This document shows positions 30,701-40,689 of a stretch of 64,000 bases of DNA, piece by piece. Below the pieces are notes generated by a model that made no database searches, was not told where the DNA came from, and was given only the letters and a program-made list of their open reading frames with translations. The stretch lies in NCBI GenBank assembly GCA_964035575.1, contig OZ037873.1:558001-622000 (forward strand), given 5' to 3'. Position numbers and translations under genes: made by a program. The first letter of the stretch is position 1; each line of letters opens with the position of its first letter. The stretch is from Rhynchopus sp. YZ270_cl-10 (Eukaryota > Euglenozoa > Diplonemea > Diplonemida > Diplonemidae).

Positions 30701-32983
30701 ACAATTCTTACGGAATTTTGCCATCTTACAGGAATGCGACTCCACCCGTCCAAGACGGTAGTTATGGGAATAGTGCAAGGAACTCTGAAACACCGGGCTA
30801 AAAACCCTTATGTGGGAACCGTACTTTTGGACGGTTCTAAACTGAACACGGTTAGTTCACAGGTGTTTGTCGGGACCCCGGTAGGAACGCTGTATAACTC
30901 TAACTGCAGGAGCAACAAGACACGTATGGAGTCCATTGTGCCAGCATGCGACAAACTATCCACTTCGCCCCTTCCACATGCGCACCGTGCGTCACTCGCC
31001 AGTGTTGCGCTAGTGCCTAAAGCAGTCTACGGATGCCCCTACACCACTACCTCCGCCGCATCGACCAACTCCTTGTGCACCAGTCTCACAAATGGTGTGT
31101 TCGGGAAGAAACACAAAACACGCAACCCCATTGCCGTTTTGTCGATTGCGAACAAAGGACATCTGCTCGACCCTGTTACCGTTATCAGATACTCCAGCTT
31201 GAGGAACTTGTTTGCCGGTGCGGTGAAACTCCCCTACCTAGTCCCGCGCCTTAACAGGATCCTCGAATTACGACAAAAAGAATCGAGAGTCCCTCTAGAT
31301 ACCGGACCCATTGGCCTTGCGATGGAGCGTGCGGGTGAGAGCTTCCGCTGGGGCACAGTACTAGCGGAGTCGCGCACCGCTGGGCATGACGAATGCCTCT
31401 TATCACTAAATACGATGAAACGCAACCACGAACTACGTGTGCATGTACGGTGCAAACGTTGGGAAGAACTGGCCATTGCACGTCCCTCCTACGAAGGTAT
31501 TGAAAATGGTATTGACACCAAAAGAACCAACGCGACCCGACTCGCAAAGGGAAACACCGACCTATCCAATGCGTTGACGGCAGTCATCTCAGGTGGTGTG
31601 TACAGGGCGAACCAGCGTCCGACGATCCTTGCACCCACCGCCAACGACAGTGACGCCTGCGACGATGAGTCCGACACCGGCGACGGTGCCACAGAAAGCT
31701 CGGAGGCTGACAGCAGCTCCGATTACGACTGCGACTCCTCGGACGACAAGGCCGTAGGTACTCTTGCTCACTCCAGCCACTGCCCCCACTGCGAGGCGCA
31801 GGAAGAAGACACCAACGAACACATTTTCTGGAGGTGCTCAGCTTTCAACGAGATCCGAAGCGACGCAAGGTTTAACGCGATTACCTCTGCTGACCGTACA
31901 TCATGGAAACCGTGCCTTGTGAACTGGGGTGTTGTCCCCCTCAACTGCAAAGTCGATGTGTCTGCGCTCCACACGCTAATGGGGAGCATCATCTTAGAGC
32001 GTTGGCGGCTTAATCGTGTTAAGTTTCTCAAGGAAGCTGCACGTCTCCCCTGGGACAAGGCCGCTGTCACACCAACGATCCCGATCACCTTTGACTGGAG
32101 CAAATTACCTTCTACACCACCCTCCTCTTGGAAGTATGGCCTTGTGCGACATACTGCGTTCTTGGAATGGTTGAAGTCTTTGGAGTTTGTGGACGACAAC
32201 AAGAGCTCCATCAGCAACATTGAACTTGGTATCGACTTCGAGGTCTTCTCTGGCCTCCTCCTACAGCACGAGCGAGCACCTGATAACACGGGATGGTCTG
32301 CACGAGAACGCGGAAAAGCTATGGGCATCTGGCTTCGTTGGTTCCGGAAGCACTGCACGAACCTCAAGATTACGTGCCCACTGCCCGGTAACAGTGTCAA
32401 TACCGTGTACAGCCTACGTCCCATTGGTGCACCCCAGGTAGCGGGTGGGCACTCGCCGCGTGCCCGTCTTGGTGTCGATAGCATCGCTGTTATCAGGTCA
32501 CAGCTGTCACGGTCCGTCCGATGGCTTGCTGACGCGGTATGGGGAACTGCACCACTCGATGCCTACGGCCCTAGCATATCAGCTAGAGCATCTAGGTGGT
32601 CTTCACCTCCAACTTCCTCTGCTGACACATCGGAGGGTGACATGATCGACGACGTCCTCGCAACAGGAGATCGGCCTGCCGAGAATGACGTGCCGCCTGC
32701 TGAGGGTGACCCTGAGCCCAACCGTAGTTTAAAACTAAAGCGTTCTGTTTCTCCCCCCTCCCGTAAACAGAATCCATCAACACGTACTTCAAAAAGAAAA
32801 CGCTCGTCTTCTCCCAGAGCATGCGACAAAACTGCCAAAAAACGGAAGAAATCCGCCATCAATGCCCCCCCCTCCGCTCCGCCACCCCCATCTGATGATG
32901 GCCCGGTGGGTAGTAGTATCAGCGACATCAGTGTGACATCTGCCACACAAGAGAGATCATCGCGCTCGTCTGCGGTGACATAA
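27740..32983 (+). CDS. LINE ORF2 polyprotein: OTU, APE, reverse transcriptase, zinc knuckle
   Basis: The frame directly follows the ORF1 UGA and has no ATG until 28004. That ATG lies after the OTU catalytic cysteine, so readthrough or a non-AUG start is needed for a full OTU. Numbering residues from 27749: OTU about 20-152 (GNSGDCQFQSI with C36, and MHYCAVV with H145). APE endonuclease is about 197-450 (SINVTAL, VVGIQET, GGVAML, VLGDLNTD, TRIDYVLLN, then KHSC). Reverse transcriptase is about 780-1030, with LIPKGDSG, SQRGFRTGGSTDD, ALDFQKCFDRV, GILQGCPIS and the YADD box at 965-968. A C-x2-C-x8-H-x4-C knuckle lies at about 1345-1364. The tail has basic nuclear-localisation-like clusters (KRKRSSS, KKRKKS). 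All signature residues seen are intact, so it may be active. Confidence 0.85.
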   Translation: MPGVGPGGGPTCGADKATIAAHLAPYNLRVVEAGNSGDCQFQSISVCLEGHNNLSSELREIAVNAICSQPEKYSPFIVDASVDEYVSDMSRKGSWGDQLTLQTLVDCSGCPAMVYSTDDSANVRVLKLSPATPTDLDPIHLAYVGGMHYCAVVSSSTSPIDMDALLDTTTILEASPPSVSLPKRDQFAAPRNARPRAGNTLTFASINVTALYPHLDSVLEMDVDVVGIQETSLTAAVQEEVDIGLTKGDWAPVWGAPVEGARSKHVKTGDITRGRNGGVAMLCRRPCVLRRCTTFDDVLDKFYRAGRLVHSFVATGDGKKGINVFTVYAKSGGAQEDFRYREELLQTLLLDLPRRLGNVPAIVLGDLNTDVSRSPALRKALSSTWVDGAALAAALLGEEPPPTYTGTINSTRIDYVLLNTWAAQALTASKTFRVPGVCKHSCVSVTLNFDAFQQKSLRYQLPRAIPPPASGSTTKIPMPCRKRFMDLVQQDDVDGAWREMCKLCETYLLSCSGSSDQRYRGRGIDRAPTKQPMCAKVSPDTGYGMCTLESRLDKVGSRLTHITRRLRHLNGLGTPYTVSVEDERCWNKCRRLLSGFTSSELCVNPSKELPNLDEAMRLCSLVSAYKTALRAKRCMAKRSSYRKSIADKFLRDYKGLTAWLSPKASTTTDAVTRPDGSLTANVEEMDAILTEAWDPILRMYNETDNPEPDFGPFMARFGDHVTKHPMELSDVTGDELRAVLMQKKKSSGACGIDGWRIDELQRLPVPLLQLFAELFNLIERTSCWPQGLLTALVTLIPKGDSGAPLDLRPITVTSAVYRLWACRRLKDIVRWQDGWLLPSQRGFRTGGSTDDVLLDITSAIEETLLNDELELYLVALDFQKCFDRVPQKLVLALAKSMGMHARILDPLTSMYSHLRRRFKLPNGVGQEFMVTNGILQGCPISAMLINALLAVVLSVILNEVSGTSSSSYADDVTIMSDTSETHIQEAVTILTEFCHLTGMRLHPSKTVVMGIVQGTLKHRAKNPYVGTVLLDGSKLNTVSSQVFVGTPVGTLYNSNCRSNKTRMESIVPACDKLSTSPLPHAHRASLASVALVPKAVYGCPYTTTSAASTNSLCTSLTNGVFGKKHKTRNPIAVLSIANKGHLLDPVTVIRYSSLRNLFAGAVKLPYLVPRLNRILELRQKESRVPLDTGPIGLAMERAGESFRWGTVLAESRTAGHDECLLSLNTMKRNHELRVHVRCKRWEELAIARPSYEGIENGIDTKRTNATRLAKGNTDLSNALTAVISGGVYRANQRPTILAPTANDSDACDDESDTGDGATESSEADSSSDYDCDSSDDKAVGTLAHSSHCPHCEAQEEDTNEHIFWRCSAFNEIRSDARFNAITSADRTSWKPCLVNWGVVPLNCKVDVSALHTLMGSIILERWRLNRVKFLKEAARLPWDKAAVTPTIPITFDWSKLPSTPPSSWKYGLVRHTAFLEWLKSLEFVDDNKSSISNIELGIDFEVFSGLLLQHERAPDNTGWSARERGKAMGIWLRWFRKHCTNLKITCPLPGNSVNTVYSLRPIGAPQVAGGHSPRARLGVDSIAVIRSQLSRSVRWLADAVWGTAPLDAYGPSISARASRWSSPPTSSADTSEGDMIDDVLATGDRPAENDVPPAEGDPEPNRSLKLKRSVSPPSRKQNPSTRTSKRKRSSSPRACDKTAKKRKKSAINAPPSAPPPPSDDGPVGSSISDISVTSATQERSSRSSAVT

Positions 32984-33004
32984 AAATGTTTAGTATAGTG
33001 GAGC

Positions 33005-33101
33005 ACACTCTAGGGTGGCTACACTAATACAACCAAGTTTTCAAAAAAACTTTTGTGGAGTTCATCCTCGGGTGTCTACACTAATACAACACCAAATTTT
33101 C
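33005..33101 (+). repeat. Two copies of dispersed motif R2
   Basis: The copies at 33005-33042 and 33061-33101 share CTACACTAATACAA with the others and end in TTTTC plus an A run. They lie between the LINE stop codon and the LMBR1 gene. The first could belong to the LINE 3' end and the second to the target, which would hint at how the motif spreads. Confidence 0.5.
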
Positions 33102-33223
33102 AAAAAACAAAACAAAACTTTCAATACCCCCAGCAACCTATACACACACCTCCTCCTCCCCCCTCCAGACACAAACCCAATACACTCTCTGTGAAAACAC
33201 TCGAGGTTTTCAAAAAAACCAAA

Positions 33224-34795
33224 ATGAACTGGTTTCTAATTATCGTCGCGATTATTGTAGTGTTCATTACCATTGCCGTCAATATCCGCCTTCTCAAAAT
33301 CTATCTCGACCCTGAAGAGAAGTACCAAGGGGGCGGCTACTTCCCTAAGGTCTGCGTTGTGGCAGGGCTTTCTTTGGCAGCGTTTGCATCTCTCTTACTT
33401 CCCTTTGACGTTGCCAATCGAAAGGACCCTACCATCCGCGATGACACCGGAGGAGGCTTGGATCTGGTTTTGATGTGGATGATAACGCTGTGGTCGATCA
33501 TTGGGATGAGTCTTGTTGTGCTTCCCTTTGCGCTTTTTTATTACGAAGCATGGGATCCTGATGTCGAAGGTTCTGAAATCCAACGTGACATGCGCAACGA
33601 AAAGGAAGGCAACGCGGTTTGCATTGCAGGCAAACAAGCGATGTCGGCATGCTGTTGGACCTCTTTATACATCATAATGTTTGTAGGGGTACTGTGCCTC
33701 GTGTATTTTGCGGCAGGTATTGACGTAGCGATTCTCCACCACGACACATACGTATGCGATGGAGAGACTGTCCAGATCCAGCCATGTTACAGATTTAAGA
33801 ATGATACTACTACAGTAAACACCCCTTGCCTTTCGACGGAAATATCCGACCTGAGCATCTACACAAACAAATGCAGTGAATCCTCTGGAGAATTGGAAGT
33901 AAAAATCACCCTCTTCGTTGGCGCGGTCGCGGTGCTAACGTGCATAGGTTGGGTGCTCTTCGTTGTGTTTGGAGGAGTGGGTCTGGCTTCACTTCCTCTT
34001 GACATGGGGTATTCATTCTATGAAAACAAATTAGTAGCGATGGACCGAAACAAATTTTTGGCGGAAAGGGAGTCAATCAAACAGGAGACCCGCGTTTTGG
34101 TTGCACTGTGCGAAAAAATTCAGTCGTCGCTGGATAGAAACAAACAGCAACTGAAGAAGGTGAATGCGTTGCAGGTTATGACCGACGCGCTGGAGAAACG
34201 CCATAGACGCAACCAATCGTACAACCAGAAGTCTGAGTTTGCAAAGCTTGCGTCCCCCTTCATCATCTGGGGCCGTCTACTGCTTGCAGTAATCTGCGTC
34301 TGCTGGAGCTTCATGTGGCTGATGCACATCATCATCAACAATACCTTCGATGTCCACCCACTCCTGAACAATATGTTCTCAGGGCTCGACTCCGCCTTCG
34401 GTCTGCTAGGTACAGTGTCGTACGCAAGCTTCTCATTCTACCTCCTGTGGGCGACGGTGAACGGCTGCTTCAAGGTCGGTGCAAACTTTCTGATCTTCAC
34501 ACTGCATCCCATGAAGCCGCACGGCACCCTAATGAGCTCCTTCCTCTTCAACACCATCCTCGTTCTCTTATCCACCACAGCGAGCGTTTCCTTCTGCGCC
34601 CTCAGCTTCCGCCGCTACGTCGCAAACACCGTTGTGGACACCCTCTATGCCTCCTACGTGAACAACGTGAAGTACCTGCACTACGTCATGGAATACATGC
34701 AGTATGCGCTTCTTGGGTTCTTCGTGCTTGGGTTTATGTGGTATACCTGCAAAGGCCCTAGAAATATGGAAAAGATTTTGGAAGAAGACGAATAG
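33224..34795 (+). CDS. LMBR1/LMBD1-family nine-TM membrane protein
   Basis: This intact single-exon gene encodes 523 aa. About nine TM segments can be seen: the first at 3-23, then YFPKVCVVAGLSLAAFASLL, VLMWMITLWSIIGMSLVVLP, SLYIIMFVGVLCLVYFAAG, TLFVGAVAVLTCIGWVLFVV, WGRLLLAVICVCWSFMWLMH, one around SYASFSFYLLWATVNG, FLFNTILVLLSTTASVSFCA and QYALLGFFVLGFMWYTC. LLPFDVAN after TM2 and LPFALFYYE after TM3 match the LMBR1/lysosomal cobalamin exporter-like family. A charged coiled-coil loop lies between TM5 and TM6. The likely location is an endolysosomal or plasma membrane; the substrate is unknown. I chose the ATG after the A-rich leader; CCCCCTCCAG at about 33169 is the probable trans-splice acceptor. 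Confidence 0.8.
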   Translation: MNWFLIIVAIIVVFITIAVNIRLLKIYLDPEEKYQGGGYFPKVCVVAGLSLAAFASLLLPFDVANRKDPTIRDDTGGGLDLVLMWMITLWSIIGMSLVVLPFALFYYEAWDPDVEGSEIQRDMRNEKEGNAVCIAGKQAMSACCWTSLYIIMFVGVLCLVYFAAGIDVAILHHDTYVCDGETVQIQPCYRFKNDTTTVNTPCLSTEISDLSIYTNKCSESSGELEVKITLFVGAVAVLTCIGWVLFVVFGGVGLASLPLDMGYSFYENKLVAMDRNKFLAERESIKQETRVLVALCEKIQSSLDRNKQQLKKVNALQVMTDALEKRHRRNQSYNQKSEFAKLASPFIIWGRLLLAVICVCWSFMWLMHIIINNTFDVHPLLNNMFSGLDSAFGLLGTVSYASFSFYLLWATVNGCFKVGANFLIFTLHPMKPHGTLMSSFLFNTILVLLSTTASVSFCALSFRRYVANTVVDTLYASYVNNVKYLHYVMEYMQYALLGFFVLGFMWYTCKGPRNMEKILEEDE

Positions 34796-36459
34796 ATAAG
34801 GGGGAGGGAGGGAGGGGGGGAAAATGGTTTTGGGGTGGTTAAATGGAGTTAGCTGTTAGATATAAAGAAAGAATGGGGAACAAATGGGGTGGGAGAGGGT
34901 GGTGTTCGTGTTTCATTTCAAAGGGGGGGAACTAAGCAAACGGTGCTTAAGTTGACCTTTTTGCAAAGTATTTTTTTTAGGTGACTAAAGCAACGAGAGG
35001 CTTAGGTTCATCTTATAAAACATTTCTTTTTTTGGGGTGGAGTTTTTAGATGTGTATGCAAACGTGAGGCATAAATTTTTATTCAAATCTGTTCAATCTT
35101 TTCTACAAGATGTAGATGTAAAACGAAAAAATGGTTGTAGGACTGCATGGTTGGGGTCCACCCCACGGTACACTGTCATGAGGGCTTTGTATTTCAAGTA
35201 AAATTTTCATTTTTTTTTTTTTTGTGTACATTTATTTCAAGGTGACCAAAGCAGTGTTCATCTTATAAACTTTTGCTTCTTTATTTTTACCAATCTTTTG
35301 AGAGATTGTCGAATATGTTCAATATTAAAAAAAAACAGAGGGGCGTGAGGGGGTTAGGGAGAAAAGTAAAAAGCACAGTAAACCAGTCGGCGAAACCATT
35401 AGAGTACTCGACGGTGAAATGACGACAGATGGAGCCTCAGTCAACTCGACAGATTCCACCTGTTGACCCCACCAGGTGACCTCCACCTGTCTTCGCGCCT
35501 ATTGTTCCACTGTGAGACTTAGGTAGTACGCGGTATCGGGTGTGTGCATTGATGCAAAGTTTTTCAAAAAAAAAGTGGATATTGCGCAAACTGTGGCAAC
35601 ACAACCGAGGCAACTACACTACAACAATTTATCAAAAAAAAAAAAATAGCTCTGTTGACGAGACAAATGGGAGAGGGTTCTTTTGATGGAGAGAGGGAGA
35701 GGGTATGGGTAAGCTCCACATTTTCATTTCTAGCTGTGTGTGTGTGTGCTTCCGTTTTGTGTCTTTGTCGTCAGTCTCTCGTTCTCTTTCTTCCCCTTTT
35801 TGTGTGTGTGTGTGGGGAAAAATGCAGAGTTTTGTTTTTGACCGCTCGGTCTGGAAAGTAAAGTGGCAATATAGTAAATGGTAGTCACCCCTGGTACACC
35901 GATATTACACGACGGTGAAGAGGAAGTAAATGATTTGACTTGAAAAATTTCACCGTTGGCTTGCAACGGTGAAACTGTTCTCGCCTGTCTGCGAGACAGC
36001 CGCACCAAACCAAGAACACCATCCACTATTATCAAAGTTGAGATGGCTACTGTGGTTCCTGACCTAATCCCAGGGCCTTAGGGTGAGATGTGAACTTTGC
36101 CATATCCTAATATCCTAAGGCACACCCAAAACAAAAAATGCAAAGAAAATATACCTATTTTTTTTTTTTTTTGAGATTTCCTACTGGCCCCCTTAGTGTT
36201 TTGTTTTATTTTTGTATTTTTTTTTTCTTTCCGGCTCTAGATTCAGAGAGGCTAGAATCTGACCAATTGGGGCTTGTTTATTGCTCCAGATTTTTTTTGC
36301 AACGGATGAGAGATGGCTTTGTTCTCAGCCACACACGCCAAATGCAATAGAGTGAACAAACACAAACACATTTAGAGTGCCGCCTGCATCCACCGTCTCC
36401 CATCTGGGTGAGATGTTGTGCACTTTATATTATCATCACCCCCTGCTTGTTTGTGCACA
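34796..36459. other. Intergenic region with dispersed repeats
   Basis: I see no gene. R1 repeat blocks lie at about 34976-35070 and 35238-35280. A block like GGTCCACCCC..GGTACACTGTCATGAGGG followed by CTTTGTATTTCAAGT at about 35152-35205 recurs near 9970-10040 and 52112-52190. An AACTGTGGCAACACAACCGA block at about 35590 recurs at 4424. Confidence 0.5.
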
Positions 36460-36479
36460 CCCCCCCCCCCCCCCCCCCC

Positions 36480-37671
36480 TAGGGGATACGACTCCAGCCA
36501 TTTTGGCTGGGACCAAACGCACGGAAAATTCATTTGGCATTATCTGGCCATCTCCAAGGCAACTGCGGGTGAAAAACACCCTCAGAGTGGGTCACAGGGG
36601 GCCTGTGGGTCGAAAAACGACCCAGAAGCCACCCCAGAATACAAAAAAATGGAAAAAAATAGTGAAAAAACGGCTTTTTTCACGTTTTGGCCACTTTGGG
36701 CAAAATAGCGATTTTTCGAGAAAAAAATCAAAAACCGGGATATTTTTTGACATCACAAAGCCTCCTTTGGCACAAATATACCCCAAAAGTGGCCTGTGAG
36801 TCCATTCCAACCTGTTTTGGACATATTTGACACTTTTGGAAGTGTTTTTTTGGTGTTTTTAGGTCAAAAAAATGCCCAAGACGTCCCCAAGACATCCCCA
36901 AGACACTTTGCACACCCCCTGTTACGGTCATATTTTTTTCGTTTTTTTGCCTGAAACCCCCAAAATACCCCTCCCGGACCCCACATAGTCCCGAATATCC
37001 ATCACACACCCACTCAGAGTGAGTAGAAGCACCCCAAAAAAAATATTTTTTAAAGCCCTAAAATTGTGCTTCAGTTTCGGCAGCATCCATGTTGAAGTTG
37101 AAGGGCTTTAAAAAATATTTTTTTTGGGGTGCTTCTACTCACTCTGAGTGGGTGTGTGATGGATATTCGGGACTATGTGGGGTCCGGGAGGGGTATTTTG
37201 GGGGTTTCAGGCAAAAAAACGAAAAAAATATGACCGTAACAGGGGGTGTGCAAAGTGTCTTGGGGATGTCTTGGGGACGTCTTGGGCATTTTTTTGACCT
37301 AAAAACACCAAAAAAACACTTCCAAAAGTGTCAAATATGTCCAAAACAGGTTGGAATGGACTCACAGGCCACTTTTGGGGTATATTTGTGCCAAAGGAGG
37401 CTTTGTGATGTCAAAAAATATCCCGGTTTTTGATTTTTTTCTCGAAAAATCGCTATTTTGCCCAAAGTGGCCAAAACGTGAAAAAAGCCGTTTTTTCACT
37501 ATTTTTTTCCATTTTTTTGTATTCTGGGGTGGCTTCTGGGTCGTTTTTCGACCCACAGGCCCCCTGTGACCCACTCTGAGGGTGTTTTTCACCCGCAGTT
37601 GCCTTGGAGATGACCAGATAATGCCAAATGAATTTTCCGTGCGCAAAAAATGGCTGGAGTCGTACCCCCTA
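36480..37671. mobile_element. 1192-bp palindromic foldback element B
   Basis: It has the same length as copy A and I see no differences between them; the arms are 36480-37059 and 37102-37671. Here the flanks are C runs (36460-36479 and 37672-37682), while copy A is flanked by G runs. Both copies have the slightly longer arm on the left. The element can therefore enter a G:C homopolymer in either orientation. Confidence 0.85.
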
Positions 37672-37682
37672 CCCCCCCCCCC

Positions 37683-38404
37683 GGTTCCCATTCCATGGTA
37701 CCCCTTTCCCACCAGCTGGCGATCATATTTCGTTTTGGAAGCTCGACCCCCATTTCTTCGGAGTTTTCTCTGTTTTTTTCTCTCTTACCCATAGGGCAGG
37801 TTTTACCCTATGTATTTTTTGTTGCGTGGGCAGTTACAGTGCCTCAACAATTTATTGATGAATACCAAAAAATGGATTAGCGGGTCAATAATGTGTTTCC
37901 TGTCAAGACCATGGCCTTGTATTGTGCCTTTTTTTTTGAGGTAGCTATTGTCGAATGTGTCCGACATCAAGGCGTACGTGCCGCTGTTGTTCTACACCAG
38001 TCTGTAGTGTGTATCTGTTCAATTGAATGTGCCTGTTTGTTAGGTGATTAAGCACAGAGAATCGGGTGCATAGGGTGGCTGTACTTCCAGCCTACTTCTT
38101 CAGTTGTTCAAGAATAATTTGGCCAAAAAGGTTAAAAAAGGCGCCAGAATACCCAAAAAATCCGTAAAACTTATTTAAACGGATAACTGAACCTTTTTTT
38201 AGAAGGTGACAAAAGGTGAGGCTCAAGGGTCCTACCTCAGAGTGGTGTTGACCAACTTCACCTTTCTCTCCATTTCCCCCACACAATCCGCCTACATTTT
38301 CTATCCACCCAACTTTTTTTCTTTTCATTTTGGGTCTGCCTCCCCCCACCCCCCTCCTGCCCCATTTCTTTGCACAACTCTGTTCAGGTGTGTTCTGGAG
38401 AAGA
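37683..38404. other. Intergenic region with a possible orphan exon
   Basis: Mostly non-coding. A pyrimidine-rich tract ending CCCATAG at 37794 precedes an open stretch to a TAG at 37878-37880. It reads GQVLPYVFFVAWAVTVPQ and continues to the stop, hydrophobic and membrane-like. It could be the last exon of a gene whose other exons are elsewhere or lost. Confidence in it is low. Confidence 0.25.
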
Positions 38405-38650
38405 AAAAGAAAAGGGGAATAGTCAGTTATGCCCTACCCTTTTTTTGAAATGGTCAGAGATACCCGAAAATAAGTTCAGATATTGGTCAGAGATGCCCCA
38501 TTTTCAAAAATAGGGCATAACTGACCAATATCTGAACTTATTTTCGGGTATTTCGGGTATCTCTGACCATTTCTCAACTTATTTTCGGGCATGTCTGACC
38601 ATATCGCCAACTTTTTTCGGGCACCCCAAAAAAGTTGGTTTTCGGGTATA

Positions 38651-38831
38651 CCCAGATGCCCAGATACCCAGATACCCAGATACCCAGATACCCAGATACC
38701 CAGATACCCAGATACCCAGATACCCAGATACCCAGATACCCAGATACCCAGATACCCAGATACCCAGATACCCAGATACCCAGATACCCAGATACCCAGA
38801 TACCCAGATACCCAGATACCCAGATACCCAG
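38651..38831. repeat. Octanucleotide array (CAGATACC)n
   Basis: About 22 copies of an 8-bp unit next to the left palindrome of element H. The unit resembles part of the adjacent inverted repeat (AGAGATACCCG), from which it may have expanded. All frames are open, but no protein is inferred. Confidence 0.85.
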
Positions 38832-39059
38832 GTCCAGGAACAGGTACCCAGGAACAGGAAAAAAGTCGTGAAAGAGCAACCACAGCTCCACATGACAAAC
38901 ACAAAAGTGTCCAGTCACGTGGGGCATTCATGCACTGAGGAGATAATGTTCCAACAATTTACAAGAAAGATTACTTAACCTACTGCTGGAGATTGCCAGG
39001 TCGTAGTAACACACAAAGTGTGCCTCCGTTCGGGAAGACCGGATATACTAGAGACCAGA

Positions 39060-40020
39060 AAGGCCTCAAGAATATCTTCCGGTAGTCAAGGTAGAACCGA
39101 GTGAACGGCCCAAGACCCCCGTGGAGAAGTTAAATGTTGTAATGCTATCAGGTAGAAACTGCGACCACTGTCTTACCCTCCTCAATGCATGGTGGTTGAT
39201 GTCTTCCACAACAAATTTCCTGTACCCAGGTACCCAGGTTCCCAGACCCACGCAGTACCACGTCGCAGTACTACGCAAAATTTACCACCAGACCCTGTCT
39301 TCGTGCACCTGAAGTACAACGCCGCAGACAGGCCAAACATGCGTTGGACTCAGAGGAATGCCCGCTGTGCAGGTATCATGAGAACCAACTCCCAGCAACA
39401 AGGGGCGCCTTTTGGCGGGCGTTGTTGAGGGTGTTTGGGGTGCAAAGTTTTCCACAATTTTGATGCGCGGGTACAGAAGTGTTATCTTGTTCTTTCATCT
39501 CTAGGAATGTAAATGTCAATCGCGTTTAACTACCACTAGGGCTTGTTCAGTGAACCCACGAGGGGTCGAAGGGGGTTGGTTATCCCATATCTATCAAAGG
39601 TTGTGTCGACCAGGCGAAACCACTATGTTACGCTGTACGTTGTTAAATCCGAAGAAATAACACTTTAGCAGCCGCAGGAAGTTTGCTAAAAAGAGTGCCT
39701 CACGCTACACAAACCACCACCCGCGATTGACTTAGATGTTATAACAAAGAGAATTCAGAACAAAACAACACCCTGCCCCATACACACTAAATTGTCATGC
39801 TTCGAGAGCATGCCTGGGCCAAAATTACTTGACAAAAAAGGCAACAAGACCACCCACAAGGAGTGTGAAATGTGCACTGGTTTTCTGGGGGAACGCAATA
39901 TTTTCTTGTGCCTCGTCCTCCGTAAGCAGAGGACAGACTTTCCGGAAGGTTTCCAAAGTCGAATTTCTTGCACTAGCTATGCTCCCTGGGTTAATGGCTA
40001 TAGCAGTGACTGACAAAGTG
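39060..40020 (+). pseudogene. Decayed DNA-transposon coding relic
   Basis: Short stretches match other places in the window. About 39290-39350 matches the minus strand at about 19750-19810, and 39690-39860 matches the minus strand at about 61720-61895. The plus frame at 39792-40013 has a possible zinc pattern (HKECEMCTGF, then FLC). No intact frame remains. A piggyBac-type origin is possible from the Cys-rich tail and the TTAA next to the 62-kb copy, but I cannot confirm it. Confidence 0.3.
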
Positions 40021-40689
40021 TTCCCACCCCCAGGTCTTCGTCCACAAACAAATCTAGAATAGATTGATTTGGGTGAAGCCTTGTATTTTGAGTTGTTGAA
40101 TGTCGGAGAGCGGCGCTCATCGCAATCACGGATGCAGTTCAGATTTCACGATCCTGTGATGAGTGTAAATGTGGGGTGTGATTAAGTATGGTGTACAAAC
40201 GCAGTAGTCGGGAAGGGTGAGGTTAATGAAAAAAGTGGTAATAACTATATATTTCCGCGAAATAAGGTAGCCTTTTTTCACGCTACAGAGAGTTTCCTGC
40301 TGCACTAATGGTTCCCAAGCGAAGCGAGGGACCATGTATAAGGGTTTGCGGGTTTGCGGGTATTTACCCCCACTAAAAGTAACTGTGTGTGGGGTAGAGG
40401 GGTGAAAATCATACCATGCTGCTTCAATACTGTCTCTGCTGTCGCATTCCCTCATGGTGGGTCACTCACCCACTGGGCAAAAAATCAAAGGGGGTACCCC
40501 CAAATAAGTGGGTACCCCAAATAAGTTCAGAGATACCCGAAAAAAGTTCAGATATACCCGAAAATAAGTTCAGATATAGTCAGTTATGCCCTATTTCTGG
40601 TTTTCGGGTATATCTGAACTTATTTTCGGGTATCTCTGACCATTTCAAAAAAAGGGTAGGGTATAACTGACTATTCCCCAAAAGAAAAA

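Larger units (their letters stand above)
25691..33050 (+). mobile_element. Apparently intact LINE with OTU protease domain
   Basis: The coding part is 25838-32983. The 5' and 3' ends are not defined; I found no clear target duplication or poly-A tail. There is one long reading frame broken only by a UGA at 27737-27739: ORF1 (633 aa) and ORF2 (about 1747 codons downstream). ORF2 carries OTU, APE endonuclease, reverse transcriptase and a C-terminal zinc knuckle, and no RNase H was seen. OTU-bearing non-LTR elements are known from other protists and algae; the clade here is not determined. It is GC-rich relative to its flanks, and no frameshift is visible. Confidence 0.85.
38414..40679. mobile_element. 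Long-TIR element H (MULE-like target length)
   Basis: The termini are inverted repeats of at least 70 bp (GGGGAATAGTCAGTTAT at the ends, one mismatch seen). They are flanked by AAAAGAAAA at 38405-38413 and 40680-40688. A 9-bp duplication fits Mutator-like elements, but the flank is low-complexity and could match by chance. Each end is also internally palindromic, so two separate foldback elements are an alternative. The interior holds an 8-bp array (38651-38831) and decayed transposase-like sequence (about 39060-40010). It separates the remnant of a zinc-finger gene from whatever lay to its left. Confidence 0.5.

Noticed and set aside
38591-38938. A repeat protein with PDTQIPRY units
   Set aside because: It is the octanucleotide array read in frame, with no start context.
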